DNA of 64,000 nucleotides from contig JAUNGM010000008.1 in assembly GCA_030524545.1 (NCBI GenBank), positions 1 through 64,000 of the forward strand, in the 5' to 3' direction. Origin of the DNA: Eubacteriales bacterium. Its GTDB lineage: Bacteria > Bacillota > Clostridia > Lachnospirales > Lachnospiraceae. Numbering within the stretch: position 1 is the first letter of the stretch; every line of letters starts with the position of its first letter. The translations under genes were made by a program, and so were the position numbers. Below are positions 1 through 8,388 of the stretch, piece by piece. The notes below the pieces were generated by a model, which was not told the origin of the DNA, did not search any database, and saw only the letters and a list, made by a program, of their open reading frames with translations.

Positions 1-62
1 TGTTCTTTATTTTCCAGCGTTATATTATCGAGTCTATGGCTCTTACCGGCGTAAAGGGTTAA
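1..62 (+). CDS. Carbohydrate ABC transporter permease, C-terminal tail (partial)
   Basis: The frame starting at base 3 is open from the window edge and ends in TAA at 60-62. It encodes the tail FFIFQRYIIESMALTGVKG. This matches the typical end of MalG/AraQ-type sugar permeases, where a last membrane helix is followed by an F-Q-R-Y segment and a final T-G-V-K-G or A-G-A-V-K-G. These permeases import oligosaccharides with a binding protein and a second permease. Its position just before a GH43 glycosidase suggests arabino- or xylo-oligosaccharide uptake. Only about 19 residues are visible, so the family call rests on the tail motif and context. Confidence 0.6.
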   Translation, partial: FFIFQRYIIESMALTGVKG

Positions 63-87
63 GAAATCACACATTTGATGAATCGGG

Positions 88-130
88 AAAGGCAGTTGCG
101 AAATGGCAGGTTTTGCAGCTGCCTTTTTTA
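88..130 (+). terminator. Intrinsic terminator after the sugar permease
   Basis: AAAGGCAGTTGC (88-99) and GCAGCTGCCTTT (115-126) pair over 11 of 12 bases, and six T follow at 124-129. It may partly separate the permease from the GH43 gene, allowing read-through or polarity inside a carbohydrate operon. Confidence 0.7.
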
Positions 131-157
131 AAAGAGAAAAAGGAAGGAGGAGAGGCT

Positions 158-1477
158 ATGGAGGGGTTGCTGTGTCTGAATGAATACAATGTAAGGAAAA
201 ATGCGTTTGCAGGAGCACATGATCCTTCTATGATGTGGGATCCGGTTACAAAAAAGTATTACTCATACAGCACTGATACCTACGGGCCGTCTCTGGGGCT
301 TTCGGAAGAGATTGGGATTCCGGTAAGGAGCTCCGGGGATCTGGTGCATTTTCGCTTTGAAAAATATGTATTATCCAAAGAAGCCATTGCCCGGGCGAAG
401 GATAACGGAGTCTATCCGGATACCAGAAGCTTTTGGGCACCCTTTGTGGAATATGTAAATGGGGAGTACCGGATGTTCTATTCCGCTACAAAAGCCTTTG
501 GAAGTTCAGAATCCAGAATCTGGCTGGCGGTGGCAGCACATCCGCTGGGCCCCTTTGAAAACCGCGGTGTAGTGGCGGATACCTGGGGAACGGACGACAC
601 ATATCCAAATGCGATTGATCCGCATATTATCTGGGATAAAGACCGCTGTTATCTGGTATACGGCTCCTTCTTCGGAGGAATCTATATAAAGGAACTGGAA
701 CCGGATACCGGACTTCCGATCGATCATAATCCGAAAAATCCGGGTATTTGTATTTCCAGAAAAGGACAGCCTCCGAAGCTGGATGGTCCGGAGGGCGCTT
801 CTGTGATTTATATAAAGGAAACAGGATATTACTACCTGTTTCAATCCTATGGATGGCTGGGAAACAATTATGATATCCGTGTGGGAAGAAGTAAAAGTGT
901 CACAGGACCATACGTAGATAGAAGGGGGATTCCGCTGGTAGAAAAGAGCCGGGGGGAAAAGTTGGCGAACAGTTATCGGTTTCAGGCATGGAACCCTTCG
1001 GTCGGACAGGATAACAGGAACTGGGAATGGGGAGGATTCCGCGGCCCCGGCCATGGGGTTCCGTTTTATGATCCGGTCAGAAAATCATATTTTTTTGTTC
1101 ATCATGTCCGTGACGGAGCAATGGCGGAAAGCTACAGAGATGAATATGAAAATCGTCTGAGCTTTCAGAAACATTATATGATGATCCGCCCCATGTTTTT
1201 TATTGAGGGATGGCCGGTTCTTGGTCCGGAACCATTTACCGGGGAATCCCTGGAGCCGCTGCCTGCAGAACAGTTGGAGGGTCTGTGGGAAATGATCGAT
1301 CTGGATGATTCTGATAATGATCAGAAAATATCCAGGTCAGTTGATCTCAATAAAGACAGCGGATATTTTTCTCACTCGGTTGCCTATAGGTGCTGGGACT
1401 TTGAAAATCAAAAAAAGACCATATGTTTAACAGGTTTTCATGAAACAGGCATTGCATTTTGGGGAAAAATTATGTAG
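158..1477 (+). CDS. Glycoside hydrolase family 43 protein (arabinanase/xylosidase type)
   Basis: The 439-residue protein shows the five-bladed propeller signatures of GH43. An early GAHDPS motif holds the candidate base Asp (D22), a second Asp lies in AIDPHIIWD (D154), and the proposed acid Glu lies in DGPEGAS (E212). There is no signal peptide, so it probably acts in the cytoplasm on imported arabino- or xylo-oligosaccharides, which fits the sugar permease just upstream. The ATG at 158 is chosen because AAGGAGGAG lies 6 bases before it. An upstream in-frame ATG at 113 lies within the terminator hairpin and has no ribosome binding site. Exact substrate (alpha-L-arabinan, arabinofuranoside or beta-xyloside) cannot be read from sequence. 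Confidence 0.88.
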   Translation: MEGLLCLNEYNVRKNAFAGAHDPSMMWDPVTKKYYSYSTDTYGPSLGLSEEIGIPVRSSGDLVHFRFEKYVLSKEAIARAKDNGVYPDTRSFWAPFVEYVNGEYRMFYSATKAFGSSESRIWLAVAAHPLGPFENRGVVADTWGTDDTYPNAIDPHIIWDKDRCYLVYGSFFGGIYIKELEPDTGLPIDHNPKNPGICISRKGQPPKLDGPEGASVIYIKETGYYYLFQSYGWLGNNYDIRVGRSKSVTGPYVDRRGIPLVEKSRGEKLANSYRFQAWNPSVGQDNRNWEWGGFRGPGHGVPFYDPVRKSYFFVHHVRDGAMAESYRDEYENRLSFQKHYMMIRPMFFIEGWPVLGPEPFTGESLEPLPAEQLEGLWEMIDLDDSDNDQKISRSVDLNKDSGYFSHSVAYRCWDFENQKKTICLTGFHETGIAFWGKIM

Positions 1478-1555
1478 AATATGAGATATTAGTTTGGGTT
1501 TATCTAAAATATTCAATTGTTGTGGTAGGCCACGAGTGCGAAGGGGTAGTAGAAA

Positions 1556-2476
1556 ATGTTACATGTCAAAAATATCGATGATGGATTGGAATTGTTCAAA
1601 GCTTTGGGTTCTGATATTCGAATTAATATTTTAAAGTTACTTCTAAAAGAAAAAGAGCTCAGTATGAATGAGATTGCTTCCCTTTTAGGCATTACCAATG
1701 GGGCATTGACCAGTCATATTAAAAAGATGGAAGAAAACGGTCTGATAAAGGTAGCGATTGAACGCGGTTCCCATGGCAATCAAAAGCTCTGCAGTATTGC
1801 TATCGATAAAATTTTGATTGAGGTGGAATCAGAAGAGGCGCAAAATAGTAATATTTATAATACGGAACTAAAAGTCGGGCATTATTCAAATTACGAGATA
1901 TATCCGACTTGCGGACTTGCAACGACGGAGCATCTGATCGGTGAAGTGGATGATCCAAGGTATTTTGCCCATCCGGATCGTATTGATGCGGGCATCCTTT
2001 GGTTCACAAGAGGGTATATTGAATACATCATACCGAATCTGCTTCCGGATGCGACCCGGATCGATCAGATCACCCTATCATTTGAGATCGGATCTGAGGC
2101 ACCCGGCGTCAGCAATGACTGGCCGTCCGATATTTCGTTTTTCCTGAATGATACATGGGTTGGCATGTGGACAAGTGCCGGTGATTTTGGAGATGTCCGC
2201 GGTATTTTCACGCCGGATTGGTGGTTCCCGAATTGGAATCAGTACGGCGTGCTGAAGATGCTGGTCATTAACCGGAAGGGCACGTTTATTGATGGTATGA
2301 AGGTATCGAATGTTACTATAAATCAGTTGGAACTAGACTATAAAAGTACGCTGCGTTTTAAATTTATGGTTCCCAGTGACGCTTCCAATGTAGGCGGTAT
2401 TACTTTGTTCGGTTCTGGTTTTGGCAATTATAACCAGGATATCCGAATCCGGATTTCTTATAGTAAGTTGAACTAA
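1556..2476 (+). CDS. ArsR-type winged-helix regulator with large C-terminal sensor domain
   Basis: Residues about 8-85 form an ArsR/SmtB-like winged helix: a helix beginning GSDIRINILKLL, then ITNGALTSHIKKMEENGLIKV as recognition helix and wing lead-in. There are no Cys/His metal-site motifs. The remaining 220 residues are rich in Trp, aromatic residues and beta-prone segments and look like a beta-sandwich ligand domain; that is inference from composition. It lies 78 bases after the GH43 gene, so it probably controls the upstream sugar uptake and hydrolysis operon in response to a sugar. The start at 1556 follows AAGGGG at 1541-1546. Function as a sugar sensor is inferred. Confidence 0.75.
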   Translation: MLHVKNIDDGLELFKALGSDIRINILKLLLKEKELSMNEIASLLGITNGALTSHIKKMEENGLIKVAIERGSHGNQKLCSIAIDKILIEVESEEAQNSNIYNTELKVGHYSNYEIYPTCGLATTEHLIGEVDDPRYFAHPDRIDAGILWFTRGYIEYIIPNLLPDATRIDQITLSFEIGSEAPGVSNDWPSDISFFLNDTWVGMWTSAGDFGDVRGIFTPDWWFPNWNQYGVLKMLVINRKGTFIDGMKVSNVTINQLELDYKSTLRFKFMVPSDASNVGGITLFGSGFGNYNQDIRIRISYSKLN

Positions 2477-2645
2477 AACAGAAGGTTCCCCAAATAGCCT
2501 GACTATATGATCTGCACCGATACAGAATACATTCTGACGGGCAGTTATTTCACGATAAATCGGGCCAGGCAATATGGAAAGACTATGATGATTAGAAAAG
2601 TATACCAGGAAAATAGCACAAGCAGTAAAAGGAGCAGAGGAGACC

Positions 2646-3416
2646 ATGGACGTTCAGGAATTTCAGTTGAAATTAACCGAGCTCTGCAAAATGGCAGAGG
2701 AAAATGATAAAGTTCTGACAGGGCCGCAGGTGCGGGAGTTTTTTGCGGGGATGGAGCTGGACAAGGGGCAGCTTCTGAAGATATTGCAGTATTTGAAAGT
2801 TCAGGGAATTACCATTGAGGGATTGGAAATTTCTTCAGAAGAAAATGGTGCGGAGGATTCCAGTGGGAAAGAGGAAGCGCCTGAAAAGAAGATTGTGCCG
2901 TTGACACCGGAAGAGCAGGCATATTTGAGAGAGTACCGTGCAGGCCTTGGGGATACATCCCGTTGGGAGAAGCGTTCGGAAGAACTGTTCCGGGAGCTGG
3001 CGGATGAATCTGAGGAAGCGCGTATGGCATTGACAGAACTGTATCTTCCTGTGGCTGCACAGATTGCCGTAGAGATGAACTGTGAGGAAATTTTTCTGGC
3101 AGATCTGATTCAGGAAGCCAATGTAAGCCTTCTGGATGCCCTGAACCGTCCGGAACCGGAGCAAAAGGATGATCTTTGGCTTCGCCGGGAAATCCGCAGA
3201 GGAATCACACAGGTGATCGAGGAGCAGACAGAGCAGAAGCTTCATGATGACTCCCTTGTAGCCAGAGTGGAAAAACTGGATCATGCCATCCGGGAGCTTT
3301 CCGAGGATGAGGAAGACGGTGAGTCGAAGTTCAGCGTGAATGAACTGGCAATCATCCTGGATATGGACGTGGAAGAAATGAAAGATGTCCTGCGCCTTAC
3401 CGGGGATGATAAGTAA
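2646..3416 (+). CDS. Sigma-70-like protein with regions 1.1, 2 and 3 but no region 4
   Basis: The 256-residue acidic protein begins with a segment like sigma region 1.1 (residues 20-60, LTGPQVREFF to GITIEGL). An acidic linker follows. Residues about 120-185 resemble sigma region 2.1-2.2, including LADLIQEANVSLLDAL, which corresponds to the LIQEGN core-binding motif. The part matching region 2.3-2.4 is shortened. Residues 225-252 (FSVNELAIILDMDVEEMKDVL) resemble region 3, and the protein then stops without the region 4 helix-turn-helix. It could be an alternative sigma factor, a core-binding regulator or a decaying sigma gene. ATG 2646 follows AGGAGCAGAGGAGA. The next gene is convergent. Confidence 0.6.
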   Translation: MDVQEFQLKLTELCKMAEENDKVLTGPQVREFFAGMELDKGQLLKILQYLKVQGITIEGLEISSEENGAEDSSGKEEAPEKKIVPLTPEEQAYLREYRAGLGDTSRWEKRSEELFRELADESEEARMALTELYLPVAAQIAVEMNCEEIFLADLIQEANVSLLDALNRPEPEQKDDLWLRREIRRGITQVIEEQTEQKLHDDSLVARVEKLDHAIRELSEDEEDGESKFSVNELAIILDMDVEEMKDVLRLTGDDK

Positions 3417-3440
3417 AATATGCCTGGCAGATAAATCAGA

Positions 3441-3488
3441 ATATGCAAATGAGCGGTTCCGGGAAACGGATACCGCTCATTTGCATAT
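3441..3488. terminator. Large inverted repeat between convergent genes
   Basis: ATATGCAAATGAGCGGT (3441-3457) is followed at 3472-3488 by its exact reverse complement, and the loop itself contains TCCG/CGGA. A T-rich run (3511-3526) lies 22 bases further on the plus strand. The hairpin sits between the stop codons of the sigma-like gene and the ABC exporter operon, so a two-way terminator or mRNA 3' end stabiliser is the likely role. Confidence 0.65.
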
Positions 3489-3537
3489 GGGAGGCCGCCG
3501 CGATGACGGCTTCTTTTTTTTGTTTTTGTCTGTAGAT

Positions 3538-5442
3538 TTAGCCGTTATACAACTGATAATACTTTCCTTTCTCCTCCAGAAGCTCCTCATGGGAACCGCG
3601 CTCAATAATGCGGCCCTGTTCCAGAACCATGATGCAGTCGCTGTTGCGGACTGTGGAAAGGCGGTGCGCAATGACGAAGGTGGTTCTGCCCTGCATCAGC
3701 TTATCCATACCGTCCTGTACCAGTTTTTCAGTACGGGTATCAATGGAACTGGTAGCTTCATCCAGGATGAGTACCGGCGGGTCTGCCACTGCCGCGCGGG
3801 CAATGGAAAGGAGCTGGCGCTGTCCCTGGCTTAAGTTGGCGCCGTTGTTTTTCAGCATGGTATTGTAGCCGTCCGGAAGCCTGCGGATAAAACCGTCCGC
3901 ATTGGCCAGTTTGGCTGCTGCGATGACTTCCTCGTCTGTGGCATCCAGCTTGCCGTAACGGATGTTTTCCATGACAGTGGCAGTGAACAGGTTGGTGTCC
4001 TGAAGTACGATGCCCATGGAGCGGCGCAGATCGTCTTTTTTGATTTTGTTGATGTTAATGCCGTCGTAGCGGATCTTGCCGTCCTGAATGTCGTAGAAAC
4101 GGTTCAGCAGGTTGGTGATGGTGGTTTTTCCGGCACCGGTAGAACCGACGAAGGCGATCTTCTGGCCGGGAGTTGCGTACATCTTTACATCGTGAAGCAC
4201 GATCTTATCCGGATTGTAGCCGAAGTCCACGCCATCCAGAACCATATCGCCCTTTAATTCAATGTAATCTGTGGTATTGGTAGCTTTGTGGAAATGCTTC
4301 CATGCCCAGCGGCCGGTACGTTTTGCGGATTCCACAAGCTTTCCGTCTTTTTCTGTGACATGTACCAGAGTAACATAGCCGTCATCCACCTCCGGCTTTT
4401 CATCCAGAAGGTCAAAGATTCGCTTAGCTCCTGCAAGAGCCATGACAATACTGTTGAACTGCTGGCTGACCTGGTTGATCGGCTGGTTAAAGCTCTTATT
4501 AAAGGTCAGAAAGCTTGCAAGTCCGCCGAGGGTAAAGCCGCCGAAGCCGTTGATGGCAAGGATTCCGCCGAAGATCGCACAAAGTACGTAGCTGACATTG
4601 CCGAGCTGTGCCACCGTAGGCATCAGGACATTGGCAAATTTGTTGGCATTATCGGCACTTTCAAAAAGGGTGTCGTTTAATTCATTAAACTTTGCAAGGC
4701 TTTCCTCTTCGTGGCAGAAAACTTTGACAACCTTCTGGCCTTCCATCATCTCTTCAATATATCCGTTGATGGTACCGAGATTCTTCTGCTGTGCCAGGAA
4801 ATACGTGCCGCTTAAGCCTGCAAGACGGCGGCTGGCGGTCAGCATCACACCGACCATGACCAGAGTGAGAATGGTCAGCGGAATGTTCAGGATCAGCATG
4901 CTCACCAGAACGCTCACGATCGTAATTACACTGGAGAGAAGCTGCGGGATACTCTGGCTGATCATCTGGCGGAGTGTATCGATGTCATTGGTGTAGATAG
5001 ACATGATATCGCCGTGCGGATGCGTGTCAAAGTATTTGACCGGAAGCTTTTCCATCGTAGCGAACATATCATTTCGCAGATCACGCAGGGTTCCCTGGCT
5101 GACATAGATCATAATGCGGTTATAAGTATATGTGGCAGCTACGCCGATGGCATAGAAGCAGGCTACCTTACCGATGGCAAGTGCAAGAGGGCCGAAATCC
5201 GGCGTGCTGGTGTTAAGCAGCGGAACGATGTACTGGTCGATCAGAGTTTTTGTAAACATAGTTCCCTGGACATTGGCAAGGACGCTGACAAAAATACAGA
5301 CAATGACCAGCAAAATGCGAAAACGGTAGTTCTTCATGACATACTGGAAGAGACGTTTCAGAAGAATGCCAGGATTTTCTACTTTCGGGGCCCTGCCGCG
5401 CATATTTCTGCCTCCCGGGCCTGGATTCATTGGTTTACTCAT
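3538..5442 (-). CDS. ABC exporter half-transporter with intact ATPase site
   Basis: This 634-residue protein has six membrane segments (about 40-330) fused to an ATP-binding domain: Walker A GSTGAGKTT at 433-441, signature LSQGQ at 537-541, Walker B LILDEAT with the catalytic Glu, and an intact switch His in VIAHRLST. A charged insert at about 360-400 precedes the ATPase domain. Its ATG overlaps the stop of the 586-residue partner by four bases, so the two are translationally coupled and probably form a heterodimer. The pair belongs to the multidrug/lipid type-I exporter class (TM287/288, BmrCD, LmrCD). This subunit supplies the canonical Walker B and switch residues. The substrate is not known; the MarR gene upstream suggests a toxic compound. 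Confidence 0.9.
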   Translation of the reverse strand: MSKPMNPGPGGRNMRGRAPKVENPGILLKRLFQYVMKNYRFRILLVIVCIFVSVLANVQGTMFTKTLIDQYIVPLLNTSTPDFGPLALAIGKVACFYAIGVAATYTYNRIMIYVSQGTLRDLRNDMFATMEKLPVKYFDTHPHGDIMSIYTNDIDTLRQMISQSIPQLLSSVITIVSVLVSMLILNIPLTILTLVMVGVMLTASRRLAGLSGTYFLAQQKNLGTINGYIEEMMEGQKVVKVFCHEEESLAKFNELNDTLFESADNANKFANVLMPTVAQLGNVSYVLCAIFGGILAINGFGGFTLGGLASFLTFNKSFNQPINQVSQQFNSIVMALAGAKRIFDLLDEKPEVDDGYVTLVHVTEKDGKLVESAKRTGRWAWKHFHKATNTTDYIELKGDMVLDGVDFGYNPDKIVLHDVKMYATPGQKIAFVGSTGAGKTTITNLLNRFYDIQDGKIRYDGININKIKKDDLRRSMGIVLQDTNLFTATVMENIRYGKLDATDEEVIAAAKLANADGFIRRLPDGYNTMLKNNGANLSQGQRQLLSIARAAVADPPVLILDEATSSIDTRTEKLVQDGMDKLMQGRTTFVIAHRLSTVRNSDCIMVLEQGRIIERGSHEELLEEKGKYYQLYNG

Positions 5443-7199
5443 GCGTTGTCACCTCCTGTGCTGGAATGGTCAAAATCGCCGCCGCCCTGGGTCTGGGAGT
5501 TGTAAACCTCCTGGTAGATCGGCTCGGAAGCAAGAAGCTCTTCATGAGTTCCGAAGGCCGCTACACGTCCGTTTTCCATGACGATGATACGGTCGGCGTT
5601 TTTGATGCTGGAAATTCGCTGAGCGATGATCAGCTTGGTGGTATCCGGGATCTCCTCTGCAAAGGCCCTGCGGATACGGGCATCCGTAGCGGTATCCACG
5701 GCACTGGTGGAATCGTCGAGAATCAGGATCTTAGGCTTCTTCAAAAGCGCCCTGGCAATACAGAGGCGCTGCTTCTGTCCGCCGGAAACATTGGTTCCGC
5801 CCTGTTCAATATAAGTATTGTATTTTTCCGGCATCTTTTCGATAAAGTCGTCCGCACAGGCAAGCTGACATGCGTGGCGGCATTCCTCTTCAGAGGCGTT
5901 TTTATTGCCCCAGCGCAGGTTATCCAGAATGGTTCCGGAGAACAAGACATTCTTCTGCAGTACAACGGAAACCTGGTTTCTCAGGGATTCCATGGAGTAG
6001 TCGCGGACGTCGATGCCGCCTACCTTTACGGAACCGGCGGTTGTATCGTAAAGACGGCTGATGAGGTTGACCAGACTGGATTTGGCGCTTCCGGTACCGC
6101 CGATGATGCCGATGGTCTCACCGGAGCGGATGGAGAGATTGATATCCTTCAGCACAGGTTCCTTACTGTCTTTTTTGTAGCTGAAATCCACATGGTCAAA
6201 CACAATGCTTCCGTCCGGAATTTCCGTAATGGGATTTTCCGGGTCGGTCAGGTCTGTCTTTTCGTTGATGACCTCGGAAATTCGTTCGGCACTTGCCATA
6301 CTCATGGTGACCATGACGAATACCATGGAGAGCATCATCAGGCTCATAAGGATGTTCATGCAGTAAGCGAGAAGGCTCATCAGCTCACCTGTGGTAAGAG
6401 AGCTTCCCACGATCATTTTGGCACCCAGCCAGCTGATGCCCAGGATGCAGGCATATACAGTGAACTGCATGACAGGCATGTTCAGGACAACCAGTTTTTC
6501 TGCCTTGATGAACATTTCGTAAACCTTATTGCAGGCATTTTGGAATTTGGTGGTTTCGTAATCCTCACGGACGTAGGCCTTTACCACGCGGATTCCGGTG
6601 ATGTTTTCCTGGACGCTGGCATTCAAGTCATCATATTTGCGGAAGACTGCCTGAAAGTATTTGGTGGCATGGGTCATGATGTACAGCAGGATGCATGCCA
6701 GGAAGATGACTGCCACAAGATAAATGCTGGCAAGTCTGGCGTTGACAAGGAAGGCCATGGTCATGGCACAGATCAGGCTGGCCGGGGCGCGGGTACACAT
6801 GCGCAGGAGCATCTGATAGGCATTCTGCACGTTCGTCACGTCTGTGGTCAGACGGGTGATCAGTCCGGCAGTGCTGTATTTATCAATGTTGGAAAAAGAA
6901 AAGGTCTGGATGTTTTCGTACATGGCCTTTCTGAGATTGCGGGCAAAACCTGTGGAGGCGCGTGCCCCGTATTTGCCGCCGAGAATGCCGGTGATCAGTC
7001 CTAAAACTGCAAGGACTGCCATCAGCGCTCCCATGCGGTAGATGTGGCCGATGTCGCCGGTTTCCACACCATTGTCAATGATGGAGGCCATGACCAGAGG
7101 AATCAGGGTTTCCATGAGCACCTCTAAGATCATAAAAAGAGGTGTCAGCAGGGAATCCTTTTTGAATTCTCTGACCTGGGCCAAAAGTGTTTTCAGCAT
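5439..7199 (-). CDS. ABC exporter half-transporter with degenerate ATPase site
   Basis: The 586-residue protein has six membrane segments (about 20-300) and an ATP-binding domain with Walker A GGTGSAKSS at 367-375, signature VSGGQ at 471-475 and Walker B ILILDDS. The catalytic Glu is replaced by Asp, and the switch His is Gln in IIAQRISS. The P-loop also has Ala where Gly is usual. Asp and Gln at these two positions are the known pattern of the degenerate subunit in heterodimeric exporters such as TM287 of TM287/288. It is the first transporter gene after the MarR gene (62-base gap) and overlaps the next by ATGA. Confidence 0.9.
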   Translation of the reverse strand: MLKTLLAQVREFKKDSLLTPLFMILEVLMETLIPLVMASIIDNGVETGDIGHIYRMGALMAVLAVLGLITGILGGKYGARASTGFARNLRKAMYENIQTFSFSNIDKYSTAGLITRLTTDVTNVQNAYQMLLRMCTRAPASLICAMTMAFLVNARLASIYLVAVIFLACILLYIMTHATKYFQAVFRKYDDLNASVQENITGIRVVKAYVREDYETTKFQNACNKVYEMFIKAEKLVVLNMPVMQFTVYACILGISWLGAKMIVGSSLTTGELMSLLAYCMNILMSLMMLSMVFVMVTMSMASAERISEVINEKTDLTDPENPITEIPDGSIVFDHVDFSYKKDSKEPVLKDINLSIRSGETIGIIGGTGSAKSSLVNLISRLYDTTAGSVKVGGIDVRDYSMESLRNQVSVVLQKNVLFSGTILDNLRWGNKNASEEECRHACQLACADDFIEKMPEKYNTYIEQGGTNVSGGQKQRLCIARALLKKPKILILDDSTSAVDTATDARIRRAFAEEIPDTTKLIIAQRISSIKNADRIIVMENGRVAAFGTHEELLASEPIYQEVYNSQTQGGGDFDHSSTGGDNA

Positions 7200-7261
7200 A
7201 GAAAATCTCCTTTCGTAGTATTCTTTGTTTTGTGCGGGATGATGATTGAGAAATCCGTCTG

Positions 7262-7699
7262 TCAGGATATATCTTTTTCAATATTTCGCTTCATTTGGTG
7301 GATTACCTCCATAAAAATATCCAGATCCTCCTGTGAAATGCCTGTTTTCAGGATACGTTCCATACGGTCCCGGTCGCGTATGATACTAAGGTGATGACTG
7401 ATGCCCTTTTCTGTCAGGATAAGACGTTTCAGACGGGCGTCACCGGAGAACGGTTCACGGTATAGGAATTCCCTTTTTTCCATAAGCTGGAGAATGCCGG
7501 TGGCTGTGGAGCGGGCAATGTGGAACTGGGCCTCGATATCTTTCTGAAAGATATTTTCCGAAGGATGCGTGTAAAGATATCCGATGATCCAGCTCTGCAT
7601 CTGGGTGAGCCCTTCCTTCTCGCAGAGAACGGCTACCTTACGGCCGATCATATTGTCCAGCGTATGGATTTCATATCCTACATGTTTTTTGTTTTCCAT
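7262..7699 (-). CDS. MarR-family transcriptional repressor of the ABC exporter
   Basis: The 145-residue protein has the MarR winged helix: a dimer helix, then an HTH around IEAQFHIARSTATGILQLMEKREFLYR and a wing with DARLKRLILTEKG. The frame extends further upstream, but ATG 7699 is chosen because AGAGGA precedes it and the upstream part overlaps the promoter. It is the first gene of a three-gene operon with the two ABC half-transporters. Palindromes GTTCGT-N2-ACGAAC around the promoter are the likely self-operators, so ligand binding would release both the regulator and the pump. The ligand is unknown. Confidence 0.9.
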   Translation of the reverse strand: MENKKHVGYEIHTLDNMIGRKVAVLCEKEGLTQMQSWIIGYLYTHPSENIFQKDIEAQFHIARSTATGILQLMEKREFLYREPFSGDARLKRLILTEKGISHHLSIIRDRDRMERILKTGISQEDLDIFMEVIHQMKRNIEKDIS

Positions 7700-7733
7700 A
7701 AAATCCTCTTTTCTGCATTTTTGCAAAAAAAAT

Positions 7734-7815
7734 GTTCGTAAACGAACTGTTAGGGTACGAACGTTATTATACGAGATGACTATGATCTTGTCAACAGTTT
7801 TGTTCGTGAACGAAC
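7734..7815 (-). promoter_or_regulatory. Consensus promoter flanked by palindromic MarR operators
   Basis: On the minus strand TTGACA (7794-7789) and TATAAT (7771-7766) are separated by 17 bases, a perfect sigma-A promoter. GTTCGTGAACGAAC (7802-7815) lies just upstream of the -35 box and GTTCGTAAACGAAC (7734-7747) about 20 bases downstream of the -10 box. A third half site, ACGAAC, is at 7757-7762 near the start of transcription. Such strong promoters with palindromes around them are typical of MarR autorepression. Binding by the adjacent MarR protein is inferred. Confidence 0.8.
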
Positions 7816-7884
7816 TATTTTGCAAACGATAACAATGGCAATAACAATGGCTCAATTCAGGTGAGGGTTTCTTTTGCAGGTTGG

Positions 7885-7916
7885 TTGAAATACTTGGATA
7901 ATTGTGATAATATAAT
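7885..7916 (+). promoter_or_regulatory. Putative promoter of the DtxR/MntR-type gene
   Basis: TTGAAA (7885-7890) is 17 bases from TAATAT (7908-7913); an overlapping TATAAT lies at 7911-7916. The ribosome binding site AGGAGGGA follows at 7925-7932. No clear metal-regulator palindrome is visible. Confidence 0.45.
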
Positions 7917-7937
7917 TAAAAATGCAGGAGGGATTTT

Positions 7938-8312
7938 ATGCAAATCAGAGAATCAGCAGAAGATTACCTGGAAGCAATTCTGGTCTTATCAAAGAAGGGC
8001 GGCGGAGTGCGTTCAGTAGATATTGCCTCTATGCTTTCTGTTTCCAAGCCAAGCGTCAGCCATGCGATGAAGCTTTTGCGTGAAGATGGGTATATTGCCA
8101 TGGACCGTTATGGAACAGTGACCCTTCTTGACAAAGGGGCAGAGATTGCAAGCCGTATTTATGAACGTCATACGGTTCTCAGCAAGATGCTGGAAGGCCT
8201 GGGTGTAACGCCGGAGGTTGCCAAGGCGGATGCCTGCAAGATTGAGCACGACCTGAGTCAGGAAAGTTTCCAGAAGATCAAAGAACATTTACTGCAAAAA
8301 GGTGAAATATGA
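7938..8312 (+). CDS. DtxR/MntR-family metal-dependent regulator
   Basis: The 124-residue protein starts with the family's MQIRESAEDYLEAI helix, followed by a winged helix (VDIASMLSVSKPSVSHAMKLLREDGYI, then DRYGTVTLLDKG). A dimerisation helix with ERHTVLSKMLE and ACKIEHDLSQESF carries the His/Glu/Asp positions used for Mn or Fe binding in MntR/DtxR. It lacks the SH3-like third domain of full DtxR and is close to MntR in length. It stands alone with its own promoter and terminator. Targets may include the feo genes at 26 kb, whose control regions share a TTAG-N6-YTAA motif; that link is inference. Confidence 0.85.
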   Translation: MQIRESAEDYLEAILVLSKKGGGVRSVDIASMLSVSKPSVSHAMKLLREDGYIAMDRYGTVTLLDKGAEIASRIYERHTVLSKMLEGLGVTPEVAKADACKIEHDLSQESFQKIKEHLLQKGEI

Positions 8313-8313
8313 G

Positions 8314-8356
8314 AAAGTGCCCATAAAGTCAGAGAATGACTTTGGTGGGCACTTTT
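8314..8356 (+). terminator. Intrinsic terminator of the DtxR-type gene
   Basis: AAAGTGCCCA (8314-8323) pairs with TGGGCACTTT (8346-8355). An inner stem AAAGTCA/TGACTTT extends the hairpin, and the run TTTT follows the GC-rich part. It lies between convergent genes and may also serve the EamA gene on the other strand. Confidence 0.85.
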
Positions 8357-8388
8357 GCTGTCTGGTATTTGATAAAAACATCCAAATG

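Noticed and set aside
113-157. Longer N-terminus for the GH43 protein
   Set aside because: These 15 codons lie in the upstream terminator and have no ribosome site; the ATG at 158 has an ideal one.
5430-7004. 524-codon open frame on the plus strand
   Set aside because: It lies wholly antisense to the 586-residue ABC gene, lacks a ribosome site and its translation has no family features. It is a mirror of the real gene's codon bias.
7700-7855. N-terminal extension of the MarR protein
   Set aside because: The region holds the promoter and both operators, and the predicted residues do not look like MarR.
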